NCBI RefSeq assembly: GCF_000524195.1
Contig: NW_020170387.1
Span: 1,400,021-1,464,020 of the forward strand
Source: Echinococcus granulosus
Lineage: Eukaryota > Platyhelminthes > Cestoda > Cyclophyllidea > Taeniidae
Direction of reading: 5' to 3'
DNA length: 64,000 bases
Of the stretch, positions 24,377 through 35,500 are shown piece by piece. The notes under the pieces are model-generated. The model saw only the letters and a list, made by a program, of their open reading frames with translations, was not told the DNA's origin and ran no database searches. The translations under genes were made by a program, and so were the position numbers. Position 1 is the first letter of the stretch. Each line of letters begins with the position of its first letter.

Positions 24377-25545
24377 TCTTCCGCACCCCTTCCTTCCATG
24401 CCGTTTCCAATTCCACGTTACCTTGATCGGTACCTGCGACGATTTGCAATTCATTTGTTAATATGACTGCAGCCATTTTCCCCTTCTCCCTCCCCCCACC
24501 CGTTTTCTCTTTTCTACTAATCCCTTTCTGCTTGCCTGAATGTCGGTGAATCAGCATATATCTCCTATTTGGGAGTGGTAATTAGCCACATTCACCTAAA
24601 ATTTTTTCAACAGAGGACTTTGCTTGTCGGAATTTTGGTGGTCGGCTCTGCGGAACCGCATTTTAAGATCTGCGATGTTAGTTTTGAAGCGTCTGGTCGC
24701 ATCCGTTCATATACGCATTCGGGGTCGGTGCTATATCTGAGTAGGCGAAATTCCTCATCTCTTCGTCGTGGGCGGCCAAGGTGTATTTGCCATACTCTAC
24801 CCGTGTAGCTGCAAATATTGGCCCTCAAATGAGGTGGGGGTGTGTATCCTGCGGTCGCGTGAGATAGTGTTTATGGCCGATTCTTTTCATCCTGGTTTTG
24901 TTTAAATCTCTCAAATGAAGGATTTGGAGAAGTATCCTCGCATGCAGATGTCTGAGTGGTGCCGTAGGGAGCGATGTTGAGCTAACCCTAATGAGTTGAT
25001 AGGAAATGCAGTGCATTTGGTTCTATGAACAGCGTCTATGTGCAACGGTACGAGATTAACGGGTCCCTTGGTTGAATTCGTTTTAACAAAATTTATCACC
25101 GAAATCGCTCCAGTGCCATAGACACTGGGATTGTTCCCGTCAAAGGGTTAAGCTTTCCCAAAATTTACCAATGATTGAAAATGGTAAACACTTCACGCTT
25201 ATAAAATACTGAACTTGGTGATTAGCATGGCCTAAGTGTTCTAAGGGACTAATAAGATACTTCCACTTAGAACCCACGATTTCTACTTCCTGAATTAGAA
25301 CCCATGCTTTTTTAATAAGTATGCAAATAACCTGGCAAATTTGAGGCAAAATGTACACTCCAATAGCCCATTGTTACATGACCACCGTGGGCGCTACTAG
25401 TGGCTTTCGTGTCACTGGCAGAAGTAAATTTTAGTATTGAATCGACGTAAAAAGTCGTTATTCATTAACTTATACTTAGGCATCATTGTACAGGTCTGGT
25501 GGTTTGTTAAACTTTACGCTTGACTACGCGACTTCCTCAAGCTTC
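24377..25545. other. Intergenic DNA after the first AGPAT gene
   Basis: Holds the 3' untranslated region of the first AGPAT gene (C-rich just after the stop). A moderately GC-rich patch at 24620-24830 has open frames on both strands but no recognisable domain. No canonical AATAAA was found close to the stop. Confidence 0.4.
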
Positions 25546-25549
25546 ACTT

Positions 25550-25905
25550 GCCGTACTTCCATTCTCCGGCATGGCTCTCGGGCCATTAATAATAGCCTCC
25601 TTGCCTTTTCTACTTTTGCAAGCCTTGTCAAAATGCGAATGAAGTATCAATGAGGAGGAGATGCAGAATACCGGCTTCGTGAAACTACTTCAAATAGCAG
25701 CCCTCATTAAATAATTCCACTTCTAAGCCAACCTTTTGAACAGACATTGGCATTTCGTACTATGGTCCCCTTGTAAAGTATCGCTAGCCCCTCTTATGCA
25801 GAAAACTTGAATACCATTCCTAGTTAGTGGACGGCTTTTAGAGCATCGACTATGCCGTAATGACCGACAGAGAAGACTGAGTGAGCAAGGGGGGAAAACC
25901 ATGCA
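25550..25905 (+). repeat. Unclassified interspersed repeat, copy D (shorter)
   Basis: Starts with a block matching the start of copy C (ATGGCTCTCGGGCC near 25570 against ATGGCTTTCGGGCC near 20118, then TAGCCTC and TTTTCT). It ends with a block near 25830-25895 matching the GTTGTGATGG / CAAGGGG segment of copies A and B. The middle is shorter than in the other copies, suggesting internal deletion. Confidence 0.45.
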
Positions 25906-27060
25906 CTGCTTTGGTACTTTGGAAGCCTCATAGATTGTACCCTTGATCTGACGCATGACTCAGAAGACATGTTGATATCCTCCTGGTTTCTCGATACCGA
26001 CTTATTTACCACATCTCATTATGAGAAAAGTAGAAATCACATAACTAGGGAACCCCGACCCTAAAATCGCGATAATCCAGAATAGTATGGCAAGTATATA
26101 ACACCAAGGTTAGGTTTAATTTCAAAATTCTAACCTAAAAACTCCAACGAAGAAATGCTGTGACTTTTGCTGTTATAATAGAGGGTATCTTTTATACTTT
26201 TCGTTGTTGTGATTCATGTACAACAATGCTGCAGCCGATGTTTGTAAAAGCAGGAATTTGGTTAATCAATTATTGCAAAATTTATAAACTGATCAAGGCT
26301 TACTACTTCAAAACGAGTTTTGAATATAATTAATGTCCTTATGAATCCGAATCTTCCTCCAAGTGCTCTGTCATTCAAACTGCCAAAATGATGCAAATAA
26401 ATGAATTTGATGATTGTAAAGCCCTTAAATGGCTGCGGTTGCAGTTTTCTATCACAGATAACTCAAGAAACTGCGAAAACATTTTTCACGCTATTTCAAG
26501 GTTATCACCTGCTGTGTGGTAATCTGAATATTGCGGAATTGTAGGTTTTTGTGAAATAATAGAGCAATTTTACCATGTTTATTAAAATGATCTACTGCAT
26601 AAAAAATGAAATTTCCCAGAGAAATTCGCCTTGCAACTCCTAAATGGGCTCAGTGGATGATCTTAGCAAAAGCGTATCCACTCGATTTTCCGGAATAAGC
26701 GTTTACATATAGTTATATTGAATAATATTATTGACTTTCATGTCAGACCCTACACTTAGACCTAATAGATCTGGTATGAATATTTATGAAAGTTGATCTC
26801 ATGCCGATTTTAGCTGTCATTTTCAAGTCGGTATATGTGTACTTGTACCTATAATGTTTAGGTTAATGAGCCATTTCATTTGCTTGTTATAGGTCCCTTT
26901 TAGTTTTTTATGCTGTGACATGCTTTTGTAAATTCATCTCTCTTGAACACTTCCACTACCAAGAATTTGTGTGTAGCTACTCGTTGAAGGTGCAATTTTG
27001 AAGTACAACGCGCAAAATAACAGGATAACGCTAATGCATCGTATTTTGCAGGCACATAGT
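25906..27060. other. Intergenic AT-rich DNA before the second AGPAT gene
   Basis: No coding region recognised. Its 3' end should contain promoter sequence of the second AGPAT gene, but I see no clear TATA element at the right distance from 27100. Confidence 0.4.
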
Positions 27061-27074
27061 TTACAGAGTATTTG

Positions 27075-27087
27075 TTATTTGTTTTAG
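27075..27087 (+). promoter_or_regulatory. Splice acceptor just upstream of the second AGPAT start codon
   Basis: TATTTGTTTTAG precedes GCTGGATCTGGG and the ATG at 27100. As with the first copy, a strong acceptor immediately 5' of the start codon suggests either a 5' UTR intron or spliced-leader addition. Confidence 0.45.
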
Positions 27088-27099
27088 GCTGGATCTGGG

Positions 27100-30000
27100 A
27101 TGGATGCAGTCTGGCTACTGCTTTTAATTTCGATTCTAACCGTCTTTTACATCATCTGCAAGATTCCAATTGTGCGCTACTACGTAAAATATTTCGCCCT
27201 TGGCCTCATTTTGAATGTTGGCTCAGTATTCTTTACACTCACTTTCTTGATTAAAGGAAAGCCATCCTTTGCAAATAGTTGGTGGGGTTTCTATTAACTA
27301 ATTGTCACTTTTAAAGTGATGTTATGCCTCTTCTTCACCTGTCTCAATGTGTACTTGGCCTGCGACCGAAACTATATGGGTTGGAGAATTGCTATATGCA
27401 CCGTCAATGTATTTATGTTATTAACCATCAGAGTTTCATCGATGCCATAGGTGTGGACAACTTTTTGTAACATTTATGATTTTCAGTCATTTCTCACCTA
27501 TGGCGTGAGCCCTCGTCGTCTATTGTAAAGGATTCTCTTCGTTTCTATGGGCTGGGTTGGCCAATGATCCACTTCATGCGAATCCTTTCGATTGTTAGAA
27601 ATGACCACGCAAAAGCAATGAAAACTATGCGTGAAGCAGTCAGGATGGTCAAAAAGGAACATGTAACTTGGCACACTCCCGCTTTTATTAAAATTATATT
27701 TAGGTAAACATGTTTATTTTCCCAGAAGGAACCCGAAATTATAGTGGTCGACTATTGCCCTTCAAGAAAGGTGCCTTTCACCTTGCGATTCAAACACAAC
27801 TTCCAATCGTACCCGTGGTTATTTCCTGCTACAACTCCTTTCTTGATCACAAGAATAAGATTTTTGATGACGGTAAATTATGTTTGATTAATTTTGAATT
27901 CAAAACCAGCTTTTTTGATGGAGTGGAATCATTAATGGGATTGGAATAATTTAGTTTCTGATCCTTGTCTACCTGTGTCGACTGTTGTCTTCTTTACGTG
28001 TGGCTTTCTCTTCCCAAAAAATTCATAATCTCTCTGTAGTGTTTCTTGTTTTGCCGCCATTCCTTTCCACTCCTCTAATTTTATTCCCTTATGAGTAATT
28101 TTTGCCTTAATTTCGCGATTTCAGCTCTCGCAAACCGCGCAGTAGCAATCCCCCATCCATTGCGTAATCGGTTTTAATGGCATAAAAAATGCAGTAGTGG
28201 GGTGTAAGATCTTTGAAATGAACTTGAAAATTTCCTAATTTTCCTTTTCTGGTGCACCTACAAGTACATCATGCACATCACCCCTCTGCCTATACTATTG
28301 CAATATTCATCGCAGCCAATATCCAATGTAGTGAAACCCCTTTGGACTAGTCACAGCCTCACAGTGTTTGAAGTTTCAAGTTATCTTGTTTTAGAAAATT
28401 TGTGCCCTAATAAGGAACAGTCTACATAAATAAGATAACCTCTTCAGATTTCTCGCTTCAAATATTCGGTTCCCCACTTTTAATGAAATTAACAAATGCA
28501 CAATAAAGTCCTTTTATCCTTTTTCATGCTTTTCTGTCTAAAAATTGTACTCAACTAGAAATTCACTATAAATTTACTAAAATCAGACCTTGTAATACGG
28601 CGTTTTGCATAATTGATTCGTTTCACAAAAAACATTTTTAAGACAGACGATAATGGATTTCATCCTTATCACCCATTGAATCGTTGAGAGGTCTGTACTC
28701 TTATTTAGCAACTGTCATTATGTCAGTTGTTAGAGTTTATTGTATACCAGCACTATTTTGTGCCATGTGTTCGGTATTTTGCCTAGTTTAGTGTTTCAAG
28801 AATTTTGACTTTCCTGCTCTCCTTAAAAAATATCAGGTAATTGCGGTTTTTCAAGTCGATCATTTTCATCTTTCTCCGAAATCGGAAAAGTGTTTTCACT
28901 GAGTACTCATTTTCGGAAAGATTAGGCAAGACCTCAGGATTGGGTGCTAAGATCCACAAGTCTCAATTTAAGCATACTGTAGTCATGGCACTTTGGTTCA
29001 GTTCAAGTTAAACTATTGTCTTGGATATTTTGGAAGAAATGAGCCCAGACTTCATTTTGGGGGTCAAGCCATCATAGTTGGAGTAAATGCATGCCTGGAC
29101 ATTGTTTATACAAACACTTGTTCCAACTACCAAGCTCGGAAAGCCATGTTCTACAAAAGTCTCGACTGCACTTTCGTAGCCGATCATTACGATGCACCTT
29201 TCCAGTCATGTCTTATCACACGCCAGAAAAACATCATGCATTGCATTTTCTGAAGTCTTCCAACCCTGTTACGTACTTTTCAATTAAATATGGGGACTAA
29301 TTCGACTGTAGGTTCTATTCTTGTGCCTTTTATTCCAAAATGTCTTTAAAAATCTGTTTAATAGGGCGCTTTGGCTTTATTTCTCTCACTCTCAGTTCTC
29401 CTTGCTCATTTTTTAAATAAAATGTTATGATGTTGAACAAATACTTGCTTATTAAGTTGATAAAAAAAGTGTTTCTGCTTTATTTGCACTAAAACTGCCT
29501 CCCGTCAGTGATGTATCTTTGCTTTCAGGAGGCAAACTTAGGATGTTAATCGAGTGAGTAAACAGAGAAATTGTCAAGCTCAGTGTTTTTCATCTTTATT
29601 AATGCTGATACAGAGATGTAACAGTAATAGAAAAAAGGTGTGAATGCGTTAGCGAGATCTTATGTATTTTCATAGTAAGGCCTGAGAATGTACCTTGTCA
29701 AGCCAAGGCTTGTCACTACGCTGTAATCCCGATACCAAAGTGATGTGGACTTAGGGTCTCTCTTTACTCTTGATTCTTCCCCTTCAGCGGTAGTAAGATC
29801 GTTACACCTTCGCTTCGGCTGATTTTTTTCATGGAACCCAATCTTTTGATTTTTCTGTGATTTGCCAAGTCTGGAAATTCCTCTTTAAGAATAGGTAGCG
29901 TTAGGCCTTTTATATCTCCTGTGTAATTTGGTCCCGTGATTAATGTGATGCAATCTCTTAGCATTTTCCAAATTATCTGCACAGGTCTAATGGTGATTTA

Positions 30001-31565
30001 ATGCTCAAGCGAGCTACACACTATTCAAAAACGCATTAACAACTTTAGAGGCCTTTCCGCTCTTGTATTCAAGATCTATTTTTCTTTATTACTAGGGTAA
30101 CATGTACATTCAGGACCAGCAAAATGACATTAGTCTGTCCATTTCCTAGAGTGTATACATTGGTGCATTGCTGTTTATAATTTTCGTTGTTTCACCTCTG
30201 CCATTAATGAAATAAACATGTTGCATATTGTAAAATAAGTTTAACCAAATTAAAGGTCGGGCTTTTTGTCTCGATAGCCGCATTAATTGTGAGCTAAATT
30301 AACTCCATTACTGCTTAACTTGTGTAAGGATTTAGAATTCGACACTCCTATGCTTTGTTTCAGTAATTTGCCCTTATGATTCAGGCAAACAGAAGTTTAT
30401 TTTGTTGTTTGAACTTATGAAACTTTGAGCGACCAACTGAATTATTGCGGTTCCACCGAATGGCCACCAATAGCGCCTGCCTTTTAAGACGCCTCTAACT
30501 TGGTGGTGATTCATTCCCTTCTTAATCTGTCGTGTGCTGCTCTCTTCAAGTTATTAGCCAACTGAGTATAGCAAATATCCGAACTTTACTTGAAGCTTTT
30601 CCCTTTTTAACAATACGGGGCGGAATTCTAGTCTCTGACCTCGTTTTGCCATCGAACTTTCTATTAATTAGTTTAAAGACGGTAGCACATGCAAGTGAAA
30701 CGTTTAACGCGAAATGTTGGTTTAAGTAGGCGAGTGGGGTTGTTGAAAAAGGTGAGTGTAAATTGCAGAACGGGCTTGAAGTATGGTGTGATTTGTTTAC
30801 ATGAATCTTACAGAGAATAAACTTGTGTTTATGTGTTTGGGTCAGTCGACCCAAACAATGGGCTGGTGATGTGGAAAGGCCGTCGATTATGAGGGTTGAG
30901 CTACCTTTCGCTTACCAGTCTAACAAGATGTTGGTAACCTTTTATCACCAATAGGCAGCGCTTTACCTTCTCTAGGATCTGAGTGTAGCTTTGACTACTT
31001 CATATTTTTTACGTCAATTTAGAATTAGTCTGTGGAACAATTTTCGCATTAAACCTATATTTTGAATAGTTATTTCCTCTATAAATTTTGCAATAATTTT
31101 TGCCCTTCGAAACCCCATATTGATATCGTATTGTAGTGTGTGCTTCACCAATTTCAGTAGGTCTATTTTGTAGGATATTGGTTATGTCAATGTTCCAATT
31201 TTGTTCACGAAATTAGACGTACACCTCACTTTGTGTACTTTTCCAACAATTGCCTACCCACTAGAAGTCTTGCTATTTGCATATATAAGTAGCTTGTGTA
31301 TTTCATCTTACAACCTGCCTGGATCCCATCTCTACCCTCCCCATTGTTAGCCGCCTACGCGGTCTACATCCTTGCACCCATTTCTACGGAGGGTCTCACT
31401 TCTGCCGATGCTACAAGCCTAACGGAGAAGACACATGCAGTCATGAGTAAGGTGTTCGACCTCACAGCCGGTGCCACCAAGGAGGATCTGTGGATGGATC
31501 TTCGGGAGAGGGAGAAGCTTCAAGAACACGAAGAGGGGCAGGAGCAAGAGCAACAGTCACAGTAG
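27100..31565 (+). CDS. 1-acyl-sn-glycerol-3-phosphate acyltransferase (AGPAT/LPAAT), second tandem copy
   Basis: Same reaction as the upstream copy: lysophosphatidic acid plus acyl-CoA to phosphatidic acid. Coding exons: 27100-27281, 27317-27450, 27487-27662, 27704-27872 and 31351-31565. Product 291 residues. Exons 2, 3 and 4 are 134, 176 and 169 bases, exactly as in the first copy, and all intron phases agree. Motifs: NHQSFID at 97-103, the KDSLRFYGLG region, FPEGTRN around 170-176, LPFKKGAFH, and the PIVPVVI strand. Introns 1-3 are only about 35-41 bases while intron 4 is about 3.5 kb. Compared with the first copy, the N-terminus is two residues longer and the C-terminus has an added Glu/Gln-rich tail. 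The enzymatic motifs are intact, so it is probably functional; the proteins have diverged enough that substrate or tissue specialisation is possible (inference). Confidence 0.9.
27873..31350 (+). other. Long last intron of the second AGPAT gene
   Basis: A 3.5-kb AT-rich intron with a GTAAAT donor and a pyrimidine-rich TTGTTAG acceptor. I see no nested gene or repeat copy in it. The equivalent intron of the first copy (23034-24206) is 1.2 kb. Confidence 0.6.
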
Positions 31566-31636
31566 GTGGGCGAAAGGCAGTGAGGCCTTTAGCGACCATA
31601 CGAACTTGTCCAACTTACTCAACTTCAGTAAATCGT

Positions 31637-31642
31637 AATAAA
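31637..31642 (+). terminator. Polyadenylation signal (AATAAA) of the second AGPAT gene
   Basis: AATAAA 72 bases downstream of the stop codon at 31565, a normal distance for a 3' end signal. Confidence 0.55.
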
Positions 31643-32578
31643 TACTTGATGTCACTGCCAGTTTTTAAATGATATTTTTATCCATCCCCAATAAGACAAG
31701 TCGGTGGGGGTTGTCTATCGCATAACACCATTCTAACTAGTTATTTGTGCTAAATGTCCTAAAAAATGGTACTCAATGGATTGAAAAAATCATTATACGG
31801 AGTGAATAAAGTGGTAATAACCTGGGTTACGATGAACAGATGTCAGTTCACGTTCATAGACATGTAGTAGGATATCTCAAAAACTCTGTCAGATGTAGAT
31901 ACATACTGTATAATAAGCAGTGGTTGAGAGTATGTCTAAGCTTAACTTGAGGGAGTGGTAGAAAGGTTTCTGCAACTGAGTCTGCCACAGCATTAACGGA
32001 TCAAGACCACTGAGTTCCACGCAAATAAGTCCAGCAAAACACTGGATTACCATCCACCACCCCAACACCCAAACGATCAACTAATAACCAATCCAGCATC
32101 ACCGATGAGGTCACGTTTTCACCCGCTACAAACCCTTCCACACCTCTACATTGAATGAATCTCACACCACTGGATCCATCTTACATTTTTAAGCAACATC
32201 TGCCCACCTCGATTAAAACAGCATAACAAAGGTCAAATAAAAACGAGCAAAATACATCGCTTTCTTCTCCCTTGATATATCTTGATAGGTACATACAGAG
32301 CTTGTTAGCCTAGACACAGAAAAGGGGGAGTGGAAGGATTATCAACATCAGCAGAAAGACCCCGGCCGTACCGCCAGGTGCTGGCGCGCATAATCTTATT
32401 TTCTGTTTAGCTCTGCCTGCTAGTCTGTTTGTTGTCCTGATATGAAAGGGATCTGCAGGCGCAGGCACACATAAGTAGAAAGCCGTTGGGATGAAGACTA
32501 AGGGGATAGGTTTGAAAATGTACACAATCGAAAAGACAACATCTGCTTTGGGTATGTGGCGCTTTATTGGAGTGGCTA
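31643..32578. other. Region between two convergent genes
   Basis: The AGPAT gene (plus) and the receptor gene (minus) converge here. It should contain the receptor's 3' untranslated region. I see no other gene; a minus-strand frame at 32310-32603 overlaps the receptor's last exon in another frame and is a shadow. Confidence 0.45.
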
Positions 32579-35500
32579 TCAGCCAGGCGGTGAGGGTTTG
32601 CACTGATAGGGAGACTGTGGTTTCTCCTCGATGGTCAACGGAACCTCCTCATCCTCTTCGTCATCCTCTTCCGCCGTCACCTCCTCATTCTCCCTCTTTG
32701 CTTTCTGAACCAATTTTTCATATTCCTGCTGCCTTGTGAGGCCGGTAGAATTTGAATGTTCTGAAAGGCTCCCATGTTCTTCGGAGTTGTTGGTGGCCAT
32801 AGCGGTGGTGGTTATAAGTGGTATCTGGGGGGTGGTATTCTCGGTAGGCTGTTCGATGACCTTAGCAACGACACCGAGGGTGCTTGCGACAGCTTTGTTG
32901 CGCCCAACTTGCAAAAGATCTTCAATCACCTTGTCGATAGGTGTCTTTTCACAAATGCCTAAAAAACAAAGTGCGATAGCATAGTGCTGGTTCTAGTTTA
33001 ATGCTGCCCACATGCTTCAGTCCAAAGACCAGTGGGTGGTATGTCCATTAGAAGTGGTTAAGACTACAAAACCAGCCCTCATTCAAATGGGCTGTAGCCG
33101 ACTCCCTCTCCAGCTCAGAAAAGTTTCAATTCCACCATAGTTCCATGTTTGAAAGCACATACCCGAAAGAGTAAACATGTAAAGCAAGTGCACAAAACCC
33201 TAACCACCCTCAAGTCATCACGAGATCAGCAGACTAATTTATCCGTACTAGCAATTGAGCTAAGAGCTCCTCATCACATAACTACCAATCAAATTAATTT
33301 AAGTTGCCGATAATTTTGGTCCAAAATAGCAGCCTTATAGCTATTGTCGTATCGTACGTTAAGTGACTTTTTGGTGCATGAATCATTAATAACCTTGATT
33401 TCAAAATGATAATGGCCTTTGACACCTAAAAATAAATAGTGACTAATTACTTGGGAAGAAAACTCGGCCGATATCGACACTGGTGACTCGACGAAGACCA
33501 CAAACCAGGCCCATCAGTTGAAGGCCTCTAGAGGCGGTCTGAACTTCAAACGGTCGCTGGTTTCCGTCGTCATTGACTTTCTGCGATTCGCTTTCGCTAA
33601 GAAAGCCAGCGAATTCTACTTGAACCTTCTGTTCGATTTCCCGAACTCGATTCAAGCCGGTTGCATCATTCGTTCTTACTCCTCCTGTAATTAAAAAACC
33701 CTGTTAGTGTTACTGATCAAATATCAGTAGCTATTCGTAACCATTAAAATAGTTTACCAGAATTAAACAAGGCCATGTAACGAAGGTAGGTGTATTCTTC
33801 GGGGGTAACTTCAGCTCTGCTGAAGCCGGATACGATTGAATTAAAATCTGACTTCATTGGGTGGGCGTCAACTCCACAGCCATCGTCTTGGTTCGAGCCG
33901 AAGAACTCCATTCTCAAGTTGCCCAATCTTCGGCCAAACATCTGACAGAGACCCAGCATAAATAGATCCACCCAGGAGAGGGCGATCAACTCATTCTGGA
34001 GATCGGATCTGAAATACGGGGTTTGGGAGCTGACTATCAATCTCAAAAGGCCTAGCAAAGATAGCAGCTCAAAGACAATTTCAGTCTTTTTACGAACTGA
34101 GTGAATACTTCGAGAGGCCTTGGAAGACGGGTCAAGTTTGTGCACGTCACACCAGGCGCTAGACACAATTAGTCAGCGGACGTATGCGTGCGTATGCAAG
34201 CTCTGTGTGTCATCGATAGGGCCCGCATGTCCGCAAACGATGCGCGCAACTCTGCGCCATACCGCACCCGCTTCGAACCACCACCCTTCTCTCCCCACTC
34301 ATCACCGCCGCCCGCCGAAGCCTTTGTTTTGACACGACCAACAAGCTCACATGTACGCGACACAACGGGTTTGAATGAAGGCACAATCACACACACACAC
34401 ACACACCCCAGAAACACTCGAGGCGAACAGATGTTCAGCGCCACCCCGTCCCATCCTCCCTCCCCGACTTGGTAAATAACAATAGGTTGTTTTCGTGAAG
34501 CTGGGTCAGGCACCTATTAGAGGACGCGCGTGTCCAAGGTTGACGAAACTTTGCGCACGGAAAAAATTCCTCTGCTCAGTAGCAGTAGTAGTAGCAGAAG
34601 CGGTGTGACTTTCACTGATCATTTAAAATGGCCAATGAGGTCAGGAGGTGACCCCAGGAGAGCTACGTTTATCCTCCCTGTCCATGTTGGGTGCTTGCAT
34701 GGATGTATATACACATTCGCGAACCTGACCTCGCAGGTCAAAGTGGAACCTGAGGGGGCGGAGGTCACTGAGCAATCGGATTCAACTGAGGTCAACAATA
34801 TGCGCCCACGCACCCAAGCATGAACGCACACAACCAGAATTTGCAGGCTGACCCAACGGAATTGCATGCAAAGTATGCAGGGATCAAGCACGTGATTTGA
34901 CCTCTCATTTGATCGCTTATTCTAGCATGTAGGCAATTTGAGAGCCTCGCGATAGAACCATGCCTGATAGTATGCCATGCAAATCGGGTGGCTTGGCAGG
35001 GTAGTTAAGAGAACGGCCGATATCATGGATGGCCATGTGTTTCAGTGATCTTCGAGTCGGTAATTTCCGCAACTGAGTAAATTAAGATACTAAGTTAAAA
35101 ATCAGCTAGAACAAGGTATGAATGAATCTGTGGAAAGTTTGGCATTTTGTTGAACTATTACTGATGAAAGGGTGGGCGAAAAAAGTACCAAGTATTCCAG
35201 AATAGGATATTAGATCTTGGAGACTGGAGGCGAGAAAATGGCCTTCTGACCCGCAACATAGGTCCCAACCATCTATTTACTTTGTAAGCCAAAAACTGTG
35301 GGTGGCTGTAAGCACGCAAATAAATATCAAGTCTCTTCACTAAAGTTATTTGATGGTTGATCTAGTACGCGTTAAATGGATCGGTTTTGGGTATCAATAC
35401 CCAAACGCATTAAGGATACGTGCGGTTTGTACCCTGATTGTAGAATTAGGCCTCATGAATGTATGCATTTCTGAAGAGCTAAAAAATACCAATTTGTCAG

